DNA from: Bacteroidota bacterium
Lineage (GTDB): Bacteria > Bacteroidota > Bacteroidia > JACPRZ01
Reading direction: 5' to 3'
Assembly: GCA_016193485.1 (NCBI GenBank)
Contig: JACPRZ010000043.1
Coordinates: 201,758 to 265,757 of the forward strand
DNA length: 64,000 nt
Both the position numbers and the translations under genes were made by a program. Of the stretch, positions 34,985 to 41,863 are shown one piece after another. The stretch's first letter is position 1. The number at the start of each line of letters is the position of its first letter. The notes beneath the pieces were generated by a model. The model worked only from the letters and a program-made list of their open reading frames with translations, was not told where the DNA came from and made no database searches.

Positions 34985-36148
34985 ATGAAAAGCCATACTT
35001 TATTTACGATCTCTGCTTTAATTATTATTTTTTGTAGCCAGTCCTTTCCAATAATGGCACAGAACAACCATATACTTGTTGTTCTTGATATTCCTACCAA
35101 AGGAATTCTTTATGACGATTACCAGATGGGAAACCTCATCCGCACCGAATTAGGCAAGACAGGCGCCTACCAGGTACTGAGTATTGCCGAAGCGGAACAG
35201 ACCTTAAAAAAATCCGGAAAAGATTTTAAGGAATGTTACCATAAGTCCTGCCTCTTTGAAGCGGCAAAGGTCCTGAATGCCGCTAAAGTCCTATCAGGCA
35301 ACATTGAACGGTTTGGCGAAAAAATTGTATTTGTACTGCAAATTATAGATGTAGCGTCCGGCAATCCTGAAAAATCAACTGTAGCGGAATTTTATAATGT
35401 ACAGCAGTATGTTGAGCAGATGGCTGAAATAAGCGTGAAAAAATTGATGGGAATGCCTGTGGATAAATACATGGAGTCAACACTTGTTATTCCCCAATAC
35501 CTGGTACTTCATACCTATAATAAAGTGCTGGCAAGAGGTCCCCGCATGGGTTTGACATATTTAACCGGCAACTACGGCAAACGCATGAGCGATTCGTACC
35601 GGACGGGGGGGTATAACATGATCCCGCTGATGTCGGTATTCGGTTACCAGTATGAAGAACAATATATGAGTTCGGGAGATGTGCAGGGACTTGTAAACTT
35701 TTTCGGATTTGCGGGCGGTATTGAGAGCGGGCTTTTTATTCCAGGGGTGGCAGTGATAACGGGATTACGGCTGCACCGCTCGGGATTGGAAATCGGTATC
35801 GGTCCTGCCGCATGGGTTTACAAGGGGACACGCGGTTTTTTTGATGTGGACGGCAAAGTAGATACGACAGCAACCGGCAAAGGAAGATGGTACAGTATTA
35901 TTGACGACCCCGCAGGTTCGGATTATTATTATCAAAATCCTGATGTGTATCCCCTCAAAACCTTGCCTGACAGGCGCGGTGAAGTGAGAATGGATTTCAG
36001 TTTGCTCTATTCAATCGGGAAAACATTTCATTTCGGCAGCATTGATATACCTCTTAATATTATCATAATCACTACCCGGAAGGATTATATTATCAGCGCT
36101 GTTACGGGTTTTAATGTAAAACGAAAGTCAAGAAAAAGTGAAGATTAA
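34985..36148 (+). CDS. Secreted CsgG/TolB-N-like protein, paralogue A
   Basis: 387 residues with a signal peptide (MKSHTLFTISALIIIF, cleavage near IMAQ). Residues about 28-160 have the pattern of the CsgG/LpoB/TolB-N alpha/beta domain: a first strand (ILVVLDIPTKGI), LIRTELGKTGAYQVLSIAEA, a Cys pair (ECYHKSCLFEAAKVL), and AAKVLSGNIERFGEKIVFVL leading to LQIIDVASGNPEKST. The second half is family-specific (GPRMGLTYLTGNYGKR; GKTFHFGSIDIPLNI; GFNVKRKSR) and looks beta-rich. It is clearly paralogous to the gene at 36719. CsgG-like domains oligomerise in envelope secretion or assembly systems; that role here is inference. A G7 run encodes part of TGGYN. Confidence 0.65.
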   Translation: MKSHTLFTISALIIIFCSQSFPIMAQNNHILVVLDIPTKGILYDDYQMGNLIRTELGKTGAYQVLSIAEAEQTLKKSGKDFKECYHKSCLFEAAKVLNAAKVLSGNIERFGEKIVFVLQIIDVASGNPEKSTVAEFYNVQQYVEQMAEISVKKLMGMPVDKYMESTLVIPQYLVLHTYNKVLARGPRMGLTYLTGNYGKRMSDSYRTGGYNMIPLMSVFGYQYEEQYMSSGDVQGLVNFFGFAGGIESGLFIPGVAVITGLRLHRSGLEIGIGPAAWVYKGTRGFFDVDGKVDTTATGKGRWYSIIDDPAGSDYYYQNPDVYPLKTLPDRRGEVRMDFSLLYSIGKTFHFGSIDIPLNIIIITTRKDYIISAVTGFNVKRKSRKSED

Positions 36149-36155
36149 TTAAAAA

Positions 36156-36173
36156 AATCCGAAATACGAAATA
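36156..36173. repeat. Left inverted repeat of the four-helix-bundle cassette
   Basis: AATCCGAAATACGAAATA, followed by further GAAATAC units to about 36200. Its exact reverse complement lies at 36646-36663 on the other side of the gene at 36240-36611. Confidence 0.8.
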
Positions 36174-36239
36174 CGAAATACGAAAGAAATACGAAATACA
36201 AAAAAAATGCAAAATATAAAAATATAAACAAATCATACT

Positions 36240-36611
36240 ATGAAAAACACTGAAAATAAAGATAAAATTTATGATTTAGAGGAAAGGACTTTTCAATTTG
36301 CACTTAGAGTAAGGAAATTTGTGAAGAAGATTCCCAAAACAATTGCCAATAGTGAAGATTCAAAGCAGTTGGTCCGTGCTTCCGGTTCTGTCGGCAGTAA
36401 CTATATTGAAGCCAACGAATCGCTTGGGGGAAAAGATTTCGGGATGCACATAAAAATTTCCAGGAAAGAATCAAAAGAATCAAGATTTTTTCTCCGGCTT
36501 GTTGATACCGGTGATGATGGAATACTTGAAAAAGAAAAGACAATTTTAATTCAGGAAGCCACTGAACTAATGTTGATATTTGGTTCGATACTCAGGAAAT
36601 CAAATGGCTGA
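36240..36611 (+). CDS. Four-helix-bundle protein (23S rRNA intervening-sequence/S23 type)
   Basis: 123 residues, normal length for the family. Signatures: FQFALRVRKFVKKIPKTIAN, RASGSVGSNYIEANESLGGKDF and KESRFFLRL. Family members were first found inside intervening sequences of 23S rRNA and are related in fold to Avd, the accessory protein of diversity-generating retroelements; most are stand-alone genes of unknown function. Here the gene stands between the two CsgG-like paralogues and is flanked by exact 18-base inverted repeats (36156-36173 and 36646-36663). No rRNA and no reverse transcriptase are seen nearby. I infer a small mobile cassette. Confidence 0.88.
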   Translation: MKNTENKDKIYDLEERTFQFALRVRKFVKKIPKTIANSEDSKQLVRASGSVGSNYIEANESLGGKDFGMHIKISRKESKESRFFLRLVDTGDDGILEKEKTILIQEATELMLIFGSILRKSNG

Positions 36612-36645
36612 ACTGTTTAATTATTTGAATTTAAATATTAATTAT

Positions 36646-36663
36646 TATTTCGTATTTCGGATT
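36646..36663. repeat. Right inverted repeat of the four-helix-bundle cassette
   Basis: TATTTCGTATTTCGGATT, exact reverse complement of 36156-36173. The similarity continues a few bases outward (TTTAAT against ATTAAA). Confidence 0.8.
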
Positions 36664-36718
36664 TTAATATTCGGATTTATTACCGGGGTCAATAATAACT
36701 GAAACAAACCAATATCCT

Positions 36719-37840
36719 ATGAGAAATTTCATTCTTAATGTTGTTAACATTACAATTTTGTTAACAGCAACCTGCTTTCAACCATTTTATCCCTGCTATT
36801 CACAGCAGACATCCTATGCCGTAATCAACATAAGCGTCAGGGGAATGATCTATGAAAAAGATGTTTTGCTTAACCAGATTAGGAAGGAGATGCTGAAAAA
36901 CAGCGCCATCTTCGTTACCGACCCATGGGAAGTTAAAGCCAAACTTGCCATGACGGAATTTGACCATACGGTATGTTTTGACCGTGAATGTATTGCCGCT
37001 GCGGCAAAAAAAACCGGTGTGCAGAAAGCGGTCAGCGGTTCCGTTGAAAGGATCGGTGAAAGAATGTTGGTCAATCTTACCATCATTGATGCCGCAACAG
37101 GAACACTTGAGAAAACATCCGTTGGCGATTATATTTACAATGTGGAATATATTGATAATATCATCGGACTGGCAGTAAAAAAATTGTTTGACCTGGCTGT
37201 TGATCCGCAGATTGAAGAGGTACTGTCGGCACATAAAGATCCGGTGGTAAACGTCTACAATACGGTTCATGCATCCGGACCGAGGGTAGGGCTTACCTAC
37301 ATTACCGGGTTTATGGGCAAACGGCTCGGTGACCCTGAAAACAGGGGGGGGTATGATATGTCACCCCTCATTTCGCAGTTCGGATACCAGTTTGAATCGC
37401 AATACTACAGTTCGGGATATATGCAAACCCTTATTGAAGTGGTTTTCTTTGTGGGGGGTCTTGAAAGGAAGACCCTGATACCAACCCTGGCGTTTTTAAA
37501 CGGGTTCAGGGATGCGAAAAGCGGGTATGAACTTGCACTGGGACCTGTTTTCTGGCTGGCTGCACGCAGAGAAGGTTTTTACAAGGGCGACACATGGTTA
37601 AGAGTGGGAACGCACGATGCCGATTCTATCTTAACGGCAAATCCCGACCAGGAGTATTACTACCTTCCCGACAAGGAAGGAAAATTAAAACCAGGGTACG
37701 GGTTAGTTGTCTCAGCAGGTAAAACGTTTCGTTCCGGGAACCTGAATATCCCCGTAAATGTTTATGTGATTCCGCAACAGCACCGTAAAGAGGGATGGGA
37801 GTACGGGCTTTCGGTCGGGTTTAACGTAAAAAGGAAGTAA
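36719..37840 (+). CDS. Secreted CsgG/TolB-N-like protein, paralogue B
   Basis: 373 residues. Signal peptide (FILNVVNITILLTATCF, cleavage near CYSQ). It shares the domain plan of paralogue A: MIYEKDVLLNQIRKEMLK, a Cys pair (VCFDRECIAAAAKKTG), GSVERIGERMLVNLTIIDAATGT-like core, then the shared blocks GPRVGLTYITGFMGKR, GGYDMSPLISQFGYQFESQY, GKTFRSGNLNIPVNV and GFNVKRK at the end. The blocks are at matching positions, so this is a tandem duplication later split by the four-helix-bundle gene. A G8 run encodes RGGYD where paralogue A has TGGYN with a G7 run. Localisation periplasmic or outer membrane; function unknown. Confidence 0.65.
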   Translation: MRNFILNVVNITILLTATCFQPFYPCYSQQTSYAVINISVRGMIYEKDVLLNQIRKEMLKNSAIFVTDPWEVKAKLAMTEFDHTVCFDRECIAAAAKKTGVQKAVSGSVERIGERMLVNLTIIDAATGTLEKTSVGDYIYNVEYIDNIIGLAVKKLFDLAVDPQIEEVLSAHKDPVVNVYNTVHASGPRVGLTYITGFMGKRLGDPENRGGYDMSPLISQFGYQFESQYYSSGYMQTLIEVVFFVGGLERKTLIPTLAFLNGFRDAKSGYELALGPVFWLAARREGFYKGDTWLRVGTHDADSILTANPDQEYYYLPDKEGKLKPGYGLVVSAGKTFRSGNLNIPVNVYVIPQQHRKEGWEYGLSVGFNVKRK

Positions 37841-37883
37841 AAGAAATAAGCAACTGACCAGCAGGATAGCCGTAAAAATATAA

Positions 37884-37979
37884 ATTCATGCCACTAAAAC
37901 ACCAAGACACTAAAAAATACATACAAAACTTTTGTGAACTTTTGTGTTTTAGTGGCAAGAAATAAAGGGGGTACTGAGT
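37884..37979. repeat. ATTCATGCCAC...GTGGCA palindromic repeat, copy 2
   Basis: Perfect 14-bp stem TGCCACTAAAACAC / GTGTTTTAGTGGCA around an A/T-rich loop, followed by GGGGGTACTGAGT. It matches copy 1 at 19241-19358 in both flank and stem. It lies between paralogue B and the gene at 37998 and could also act as a terminator. Confidence 0.75.
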
Positions 37980-37997
37980 GGTAACAAAAATAACCCC

Positions 37998-38774
37998 ATG
38001 AAAACATATCTGGTTTTTATTTTTTTATTAATGTATGTTCTGAATGTAGCAGGGCAGAGTACCGTATTGCCCAAGGAGAACGTGGATATATACCTGCGGA
38101 ACGGTAAACAGATTAAAGATGTAAAACTTTGGGCGATTTATACCGGCAGGGTGGAATACGAAAAGGGGGGGAATCTGCATGATATTCCGGTTGAGAATAT
38201 TGCCGGAATTCTCTATCCTGACGGGAGGATGCGGTTGATTTCTTTTGGAAAAATAATATTACCTTCAGCCGGAGAACCGCCAACGCAACCTGAATTTCCT
38301 GCTGACGAGGAACCTGTTTTCAATTTTGGAAGCATTAACCTCGCTAACCCGGTTTCCGCCCGGGCAAAGGTTACTGAAACAGGAAAAGACACAGTTGCTT
38401 CCGTTAAAAAGGACACTACCGCAAAACAACCCGTGCCTCTCAAAGAAGTTTTTACCGAGAAAAAGCCACCTTCCACACCGGTCATCACCGAGTTAAAAAT
38501 GGATTGTTATTCCAGTTTCATGCGAGGCAAATCCGATGCAAAGAATCGGGAAATGAATGAACCTTATTTATGTGCCGGCTGTGTGCCGCTATATCCGCTC
38601 AATATATTTTATGCGTATACAACGTATGATCCTAAATATATTCCTACAAACGCTGATCCGCGTTGTTACAGGGAAGGATACGAGGCCGGCAGGAGAAAGA
38701 TCCAAAGTGAGAACCTTATTTATGGCGGTATCGGGTTCTGGGCGATTGTGCTGGCTGTCGTGTTGATTCTATAA
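37998..38774 (+). CDS. Exported protein with C-terminal membrane anchor, unknown function
   Basis: 258 residues. Signal peptide (MKTYLVFIFLLMYVLNVAGQ), a small beta domain (VDIYLRNGKQIKDVKLWAIY, residues about 28-80), a low-complexity Pro/Thr/Lys linker, a Cys-containing segment (MDCYSSFMRGKSDA, YLCAGCVPLYPLNIFY) and a final hydrophobic helix (GGIGFWAIVLAVVLIL). The first domain resembles short Bacteroidota modules beginning with DxIxLxNG. The C-terminal half resembles other Bacteroidota membrane proteins with a PRCYREGYEAGRRK-type stretch before a helix. A G7 run encodes KGGN. No domain name assigned. Confidence 0.6.
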   Translation: MKTYLVFIFLLMYVLNVAGQSTVLPKENVDIYLRNGKQIKDVKLWAIYTGRVEYEKGGNLHDIPVENIAGILYPDGRMRLISFGKIILPSAGEPPTQPEFPADEEPVFNFGSINLANPVSARAKVTETGKDTVASVKKDTTAKQPVPLKEVFTEKKPPSTPVITELKMDCYSSFMRGKSDAKNREMNEPYLCAGCVPLYPLNIFYAYTTYDPKYIPTNADPRCYREGYEAGRRKIQSENLIYGGIGFWAIVLAVVLIL

Positions 38775-38782
38775 TACACCGC

Positions 38783-39922
38783 CTACTCCAACACATGAAT
38801 GTTCCGCTTGCTGCATATTTCCTTGAGCGCTTTAGGCCAGACCGTTACGCTTACTTCACCAAGGTGCGCAGTCCGCAACAGGTACATATAAGTCCTCGAT
38901 TGACCGATTCCTCCTCCGATTGAAAGCGGAATTTTATCGTTTAATATCGCCTGGTGGTAAGGAAGTTTCAGAAAATCCAACTGCCCTGAAATCATTAGTT
39001 GTTTTTTTAGGGTATCTTTTGTAACGCGTATGCCCATGGAGGTCAGTTCATGCCGCCTTTTCGTTACCGGGTTCCATACGAGGATATCCCCGTTGATTCC
39101 ATAGTATTGCTGCCCTTTTTTAACCACAGTAGGAGTAACCCAGTCATCATAGTCGGCAGCCCGCATTTCGTGGGGATAGCCGTCTTTCAGCACCGAGCCG
39201 ATGCCGATGATGAAAATGGCAGGCGCTACTTCCTGCAATATTTTTGTCTCGCGCTGCTTACGCGGCAGGTCCGGATACATCTCAAGAATTTCTTCGGCAT
39301 GAAAAAATTTAAGTTCTTCAGGAAAATCGGGATAGTTACCGGTTTTCAATTTAGGGTATAATTTCTGCGCATGTTTCCCCGCGCCATAAATGACTTTCCA
39401 TATTTTGATAACAACCTCTTTCAGGAAATCAAGGTTGCGCTGGTCGGCAGTAATTACCCTTTCCCAGTCCCACTGGTCAACATAACTTGAGTGGTCATGG
39501 TCGAGGAAATAATCCTTTCGCACAGCGCGCATATCGGTGCAGATACCCTGGCCGGCTTTGCAGTTGAATTGTGCCAGCGCCATTCTCTTCCACTTTGTGG
39601 CTGCCTGCACCACCTGCGCCTGGATGGGCTTATCCAATCCCAGTCCGCAGGGAAAATCAACCGGAGTACGGGAACCGTCACGGTCAAGGTAATCGTTTAC
39701 CCCGCTGTCACGGTCAACAATAAGCGGAACCTGCACCATTGAAAGGTTCAACTCTTTGCAGAGGTTTTTTTCAATATAATCCTTTACCGCATAGAGCGCA
39801 TTCATCCGTTCAAGGGGCTGCAACAGGGGTTTATAATCATTAGGCAGGATCTTTTCAACTTCCTGGTATGTGCTGATGCCTGGTCCGGCAAGGTCGGCTT
39901 TTTTATCGGCTGTGGTTTTCAT
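38783..39922 (-). CDS. asnA: Aspartate--ammonia ligase
   Basis: 379 residues from the ATG at 39922. A second ATG at 39979 adds 19 residues, but it lies inside the palindromic element at 39958-40086, so I reject it. The enzyme makes asparagine from aspartate, ammonia and ATP. Its class II tRNA-synthetase-like fold is clear: LVDRDSGVNDYL-like (LIVDRDSGVNDYLD), KWKRMALAQF, YVDQWDWERVI, DYDDWVTPT, LNGDILVWNP-type (INGDILVWNP), LTSMGIRV, HQAIL and IGGGIGQSR. Convergent with the gene at 37998, 8 bases apart. The promoter is probably at 40097, leaving a 175-base leader that contains the element. Confidence 0.96.
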   Translation of the reverse strand: MKTTADKKADLAGPGISTYQEVEKILPNDYKPLLQPLERMNALYAVKDYIEKNLCKELNLSMVQVPLIVDRDSGVNDYLDRDGSRTPVDFPCGLGLDKPIQAQVVQAATKWKRMALAQFNCKAGQGICTDMRAVRKDYFLDHDHSSYVDQWDWERVITADQRNLDFLKEVVIKIWKVIYGAGKHAQKLYPKLKTGNYPDFPEELKFFHAEEILEMYPDLPRKQRETKILQEVAPAIFIIGIGSVLKDGYPHEMRAADYDDWVTPTVVKKGQQYYGINGDILVWNPVTKRRHELTSMGIRVTKDTLKKQLMISGQLDFLKLPYHQAILNDKIPLSIGGGIGQSRTYMYLLRTAHLGEVSVTVWPKALKEICSKRNIHVLE

Positions 39923-39957
39923 GGAGAAAAGCGGTTTTATTGTTAAAAAAATAGAAT

Positions 39958-40086
39958 TTATTCGAAGGGTGTACGACATTTTTCCCGCAGATTACGCTGA
40001 TATGCGCAGAAAAAAAGAAATATATCAGCGAAAATCCGCGTTATCTGCGGGAAATGGAATTTTGGTTGTGCACCCTATTCGAATTT
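39958..40086. repeat. Palindromic element in the asnA leader
   Basis: Outer arms TTCGAAGGGTGTAC and GTGCACCCTATTCGAA, inner arms TTTCCCGCAGATTACGCTGATAT and ATATATCAGCGAAAATCCGCG...TCTGCGGGAAA, about 130 bases. Imperfect but long inverted repeat, of the CCCGCAGAT...ATCTGCGGG kind I have seen dispersed in Bacteroidota contigs. It interrupts the stretch between the asnA promoter and its ATG. No ORF inside. Confidence 0.75.
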
Positions 40087-40096
40087 ATTACTTCCG

Positions 40097-40104
40097 CAAA
40101 TGTA
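40097..40104 (-). promoter_or_regulatory. Probable -7 promoter box of asnA
   Basis: The minus strand reads TACATTTG (TAnnTTTG). A TTTG lies 15 bases further upstream (40123-40120), shorter than the 18 seen at the two better promoters in this window. Confidence 0.45.
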
Positions 40105-40222
40105 TTAACTATTGTAAATCAAATGACGATAAATGTCAGGTTTTGGGGGAGGGAACTCCGGGCTCCTGAGGGCGGGATGACCTCTGGCAACTTATTCGCA
40201 ACAAAAGCGCTAAAATGCAGCG

Positions 40223-40426
40223 TCACTCCATCTCCACCAACCTTAAATAATAATTCATTCCATCAACCGTCATTTTCAACACATATACGCCCGGCATGCA
40301 TCCTTTTTGTTTTGCGCTGAATGAGTAATTGTAAACTCCGGCAGATTGCACTGCATCAAAATTTAAAAGATGAGAGTGATCAAAAATATACAAAATATCA
40401 CCTGGAAATGATAAACTGTTGCAATG
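40223..40426 (-). pseudogene. Fossil T9SS C-terminal sorting domain
   Basis: Reading the minus strand from the stop at 40427-40429, an open frame of 67 codons ends at the TGA at 40223-40225. Its translation includes SAGVYNYSFSAKQKG, PGVYVLKMTVDG and ends YYLRLVEME. The gene at 54904 ends SGIYNLTFNAKQSG, AGIYLLKVNVND and MKLVEME, so this is a T9SS type A domain without the protein in front of it. There is no start codon, signal peptide or YPNP element, and two large hairpins adjoin its 5' end. A relic of a deleted surface-protein gene is the simplest reading. The remaining sequence between 40087 and 40223 shows no gene. Confidence 0.8.
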
Positions 40427-40433
40427 TCAATAT

Positions 40434-40521
40434 TATACTGATGCTGAATGATTTTGTGCTGACGCTTCGGTACAGCATTCTGACATTTATCGTCAGAACA
40501 AATCATTCAGATCAGCATATA
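40434..40521. repeat. Large imperfect hairpin 1 (arms of about 30 bases)
   Basis: TATACTGATG then CTGAATGATTTTGTGCTGACG (40434-40464) pairs with CGTCAGAACAAATCATTCAG then ATCAGCATA (40491-40521), differing by single-base gaps and substitutions. The 26-base loop contains a second small stem TTCTGAC/GTCAGAA overlapping the right arm. Confidence 0.8.
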
Positions 40522-40570
40522 CTGACGAATTTGATTTTGCAAACTTGCAAAATTAAATTCCGTCAGTATA
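40518..40570. repeat. Large near-perfect hairpin 2
   Basis: TATACTGACG-AATTTGATTTTGCAA and TTGCAAAATTAAATT-CCGTCAGTATA: arms of 25-26 bases with a 2-base loop, one gap and one mismatch. It abuts hairpin 1 and shares the TATACTGA end sequence, so together they are four alternating copies of one end motif. No ORF; the adjacent DUF4143 gene has its promoter at 40606. Confidence 0.85.
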
Positions 40571-40605
40571 AAATACTATGTAATGGGCTGAGGTAATCTT
40601 TTTTG

Positions 40606-40613
40606 TATTTTTG
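40606..40613 (+). promoter_or_regulatory. -7 promoter box of the DUF4143 ATPase gene
   Basis: TATTTTTG (TAnnTTTG), 56 bases before the ATG at 40670 and 36 bases after hairpin 2. Confidence 0.45.
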
Positions 40614-40669
40614 CGCTTTAATTCACCAAATTACGCCAAATATGGTTAGTTAAACCCCTGATTTCCGAA

Positions 40670-41809
40670 ATGATAAAACGTATTTTAATTCCAAAATTGA
40701 AAGATTTTTTCTTTTTGGGAAAAATTCTTGTCATCACCGGTGCAAGGCAAACCGGGAAGACAACTTTAGTTCAGGAATTGCTTAAAGAATATACCGAAAA
40801 AACAAAAATATTTAACTGTGATAATCCTACCGACAGGGATTTTCTTCATAACAGGAACCTGGAATTTCTGAAAAGCGTGGTTGGCGACTCAAGAATAATT
40901 TTTATTGATGAGGCGCAAAAAGTTGAAAATATCGGCCAGACACTGAAATTACTTGTTGATGAATATAAAAAAAGGACCCAGATTATTGCAACGGGTTCAT
41001 CGGCTGTTCATCTTCTTGAGAATACCGGTGAACCGCTTACCGGCAGAAAAAGGGTTTTTAATCTTTTTCCCTTTTCAATTATTGAACTTTTCCCTGAAAA
41101 TGATCCCTTAACCATCCATAAGTCACTTGAACAGATATTGATTTATGGTCTATACCCTGAAGTTTGGACGCATGAAAATTTTGAAGCGAAAAAAGAAGTA
41201 TTGCGCGAATTGGTATCGGGTTACCTTTTTAAGGATATTTTTGAAATGGCGCTGGTAAAAAACCCGTTGTTTCTGACTAATCTTGTTAAGGCGCTGGCGC
41301 ACCAGATCGGCAGCGAGGTCTCATATAATGAATTATCCGGACTGTTAGGGATGGACAAAAAAACCGTTGACAGATATATTGACCTGCTTGAAAAAAATTT
41401 CATCCTTTTCCGTTTGCCACCCTACACTTCAAATAAACGGAGAGAAATTTCACGAACAAAAAAGATATATTTCTATGACCTGGGTATCCGCAATGCCGTA
41501 ATTAATAATTTCAGCCAGATACCGGACAGAAATGATAAAGGCGCATTATTTGAGAATTTTCTGATGGTGGAACGGCTGAAACAAAGTGAATACGGCAGAA
41601 AATTCATAAACCGGTATTTCTGGAGAACCTATGACGGAGCAGAAATTGACCTGATTGAAGAAATTAACGGGAGAATTGACGCCTTTGAATTTAAATGGAG
41701 CGGAGATAAAAGGAAATTTTTAACCCCCCCCGAAGCATGGAGAAATGCAAAAAATTTTAATTATTCCGTAGTGGATAAAAATAACTTTTATGAATGGCTG
41801 AAATTATAA
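40670..41809 (+). CDS. AAA ATPase with DUF4143 C-terminal domain
   Basis: 379 residues. Walker A GARQTGKTT (residues 24-32), Walker B RIIFIDEAQ and sensor IIATGSSA place it in the AAA_14/DUF4143 family. The middle has a winged-helix-like stretch (YNELSGLLGMDKKTVDRYID). The C-terminus has GAEIDLIEEINGRIDAFEFK, the D...ExK arrangement of a PD-(D/E)XK nuclease fold usual in DUF4143. These proteins are multicopy in many Bacteroidota and archaea, with suggested but unproven roles in DNA handling or as selfish elements. It stands alone beside the two hairpins. A C8 run near the end encodes PPEAW and is a possible slippage site. Confidence 0.88.
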   Translation: MIKRILIPKLKDFFFLGKILVITGARQTGKTTLVQELLKEYTEKTKIFNCDNPTDRDFLHNRNLEFLKSVVGDSRIIFIDEAQKVENIGQTLKLLVDEYKKRTQIIATGSSAVHLLENTGEPLTGRKRVFNLFPFSIIELFPENDPLTIHKSLEQILIYGLYPEVWTHENFEAKKEVLRELVSGYLFKDIFEMALVKNPLFLTNLVKALAHQIGSEVSYNELSGLLGMDKKTVDRYIDLLEKNFILFRLPPYTSNKRREISRTKKIYFYDLGIRNAVINNFSQIPDRNDKGALFENFLMVERLKQSEYGRKFINRYFWRTYDGAEIDLIEEINGRIDAFEFKWSGDKRKFLTPPEAWRNAKNFNYSVVDKNNFYEWLKL

Positions 41810-41863
41810 CATTCATTTGACCTTTCCCCGCATAAAGGTTGGAAATAATGTGATTTCCAAATG

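Noticed and set aside
36240..36611. 23S rRNA or a diversity-generating retroelement around the four-helix-bundle gene
   Set aside because: No rRNA-like sequence, no reverse transcriptase and no template/variable repeat pair could be seen in the window.
39922..39979. Upstream ATG for asnA
   Set aside because: It lies in the palindromic element, and AsnA proteins do not need the extra 19 residues.
40321..40596. Forward ORF of 91 residues, and one at 40054-40320
   Set aside because: They run across the fossil T9SS domain and the palindromes, show no domain or start context, and arise from the repeat structure.
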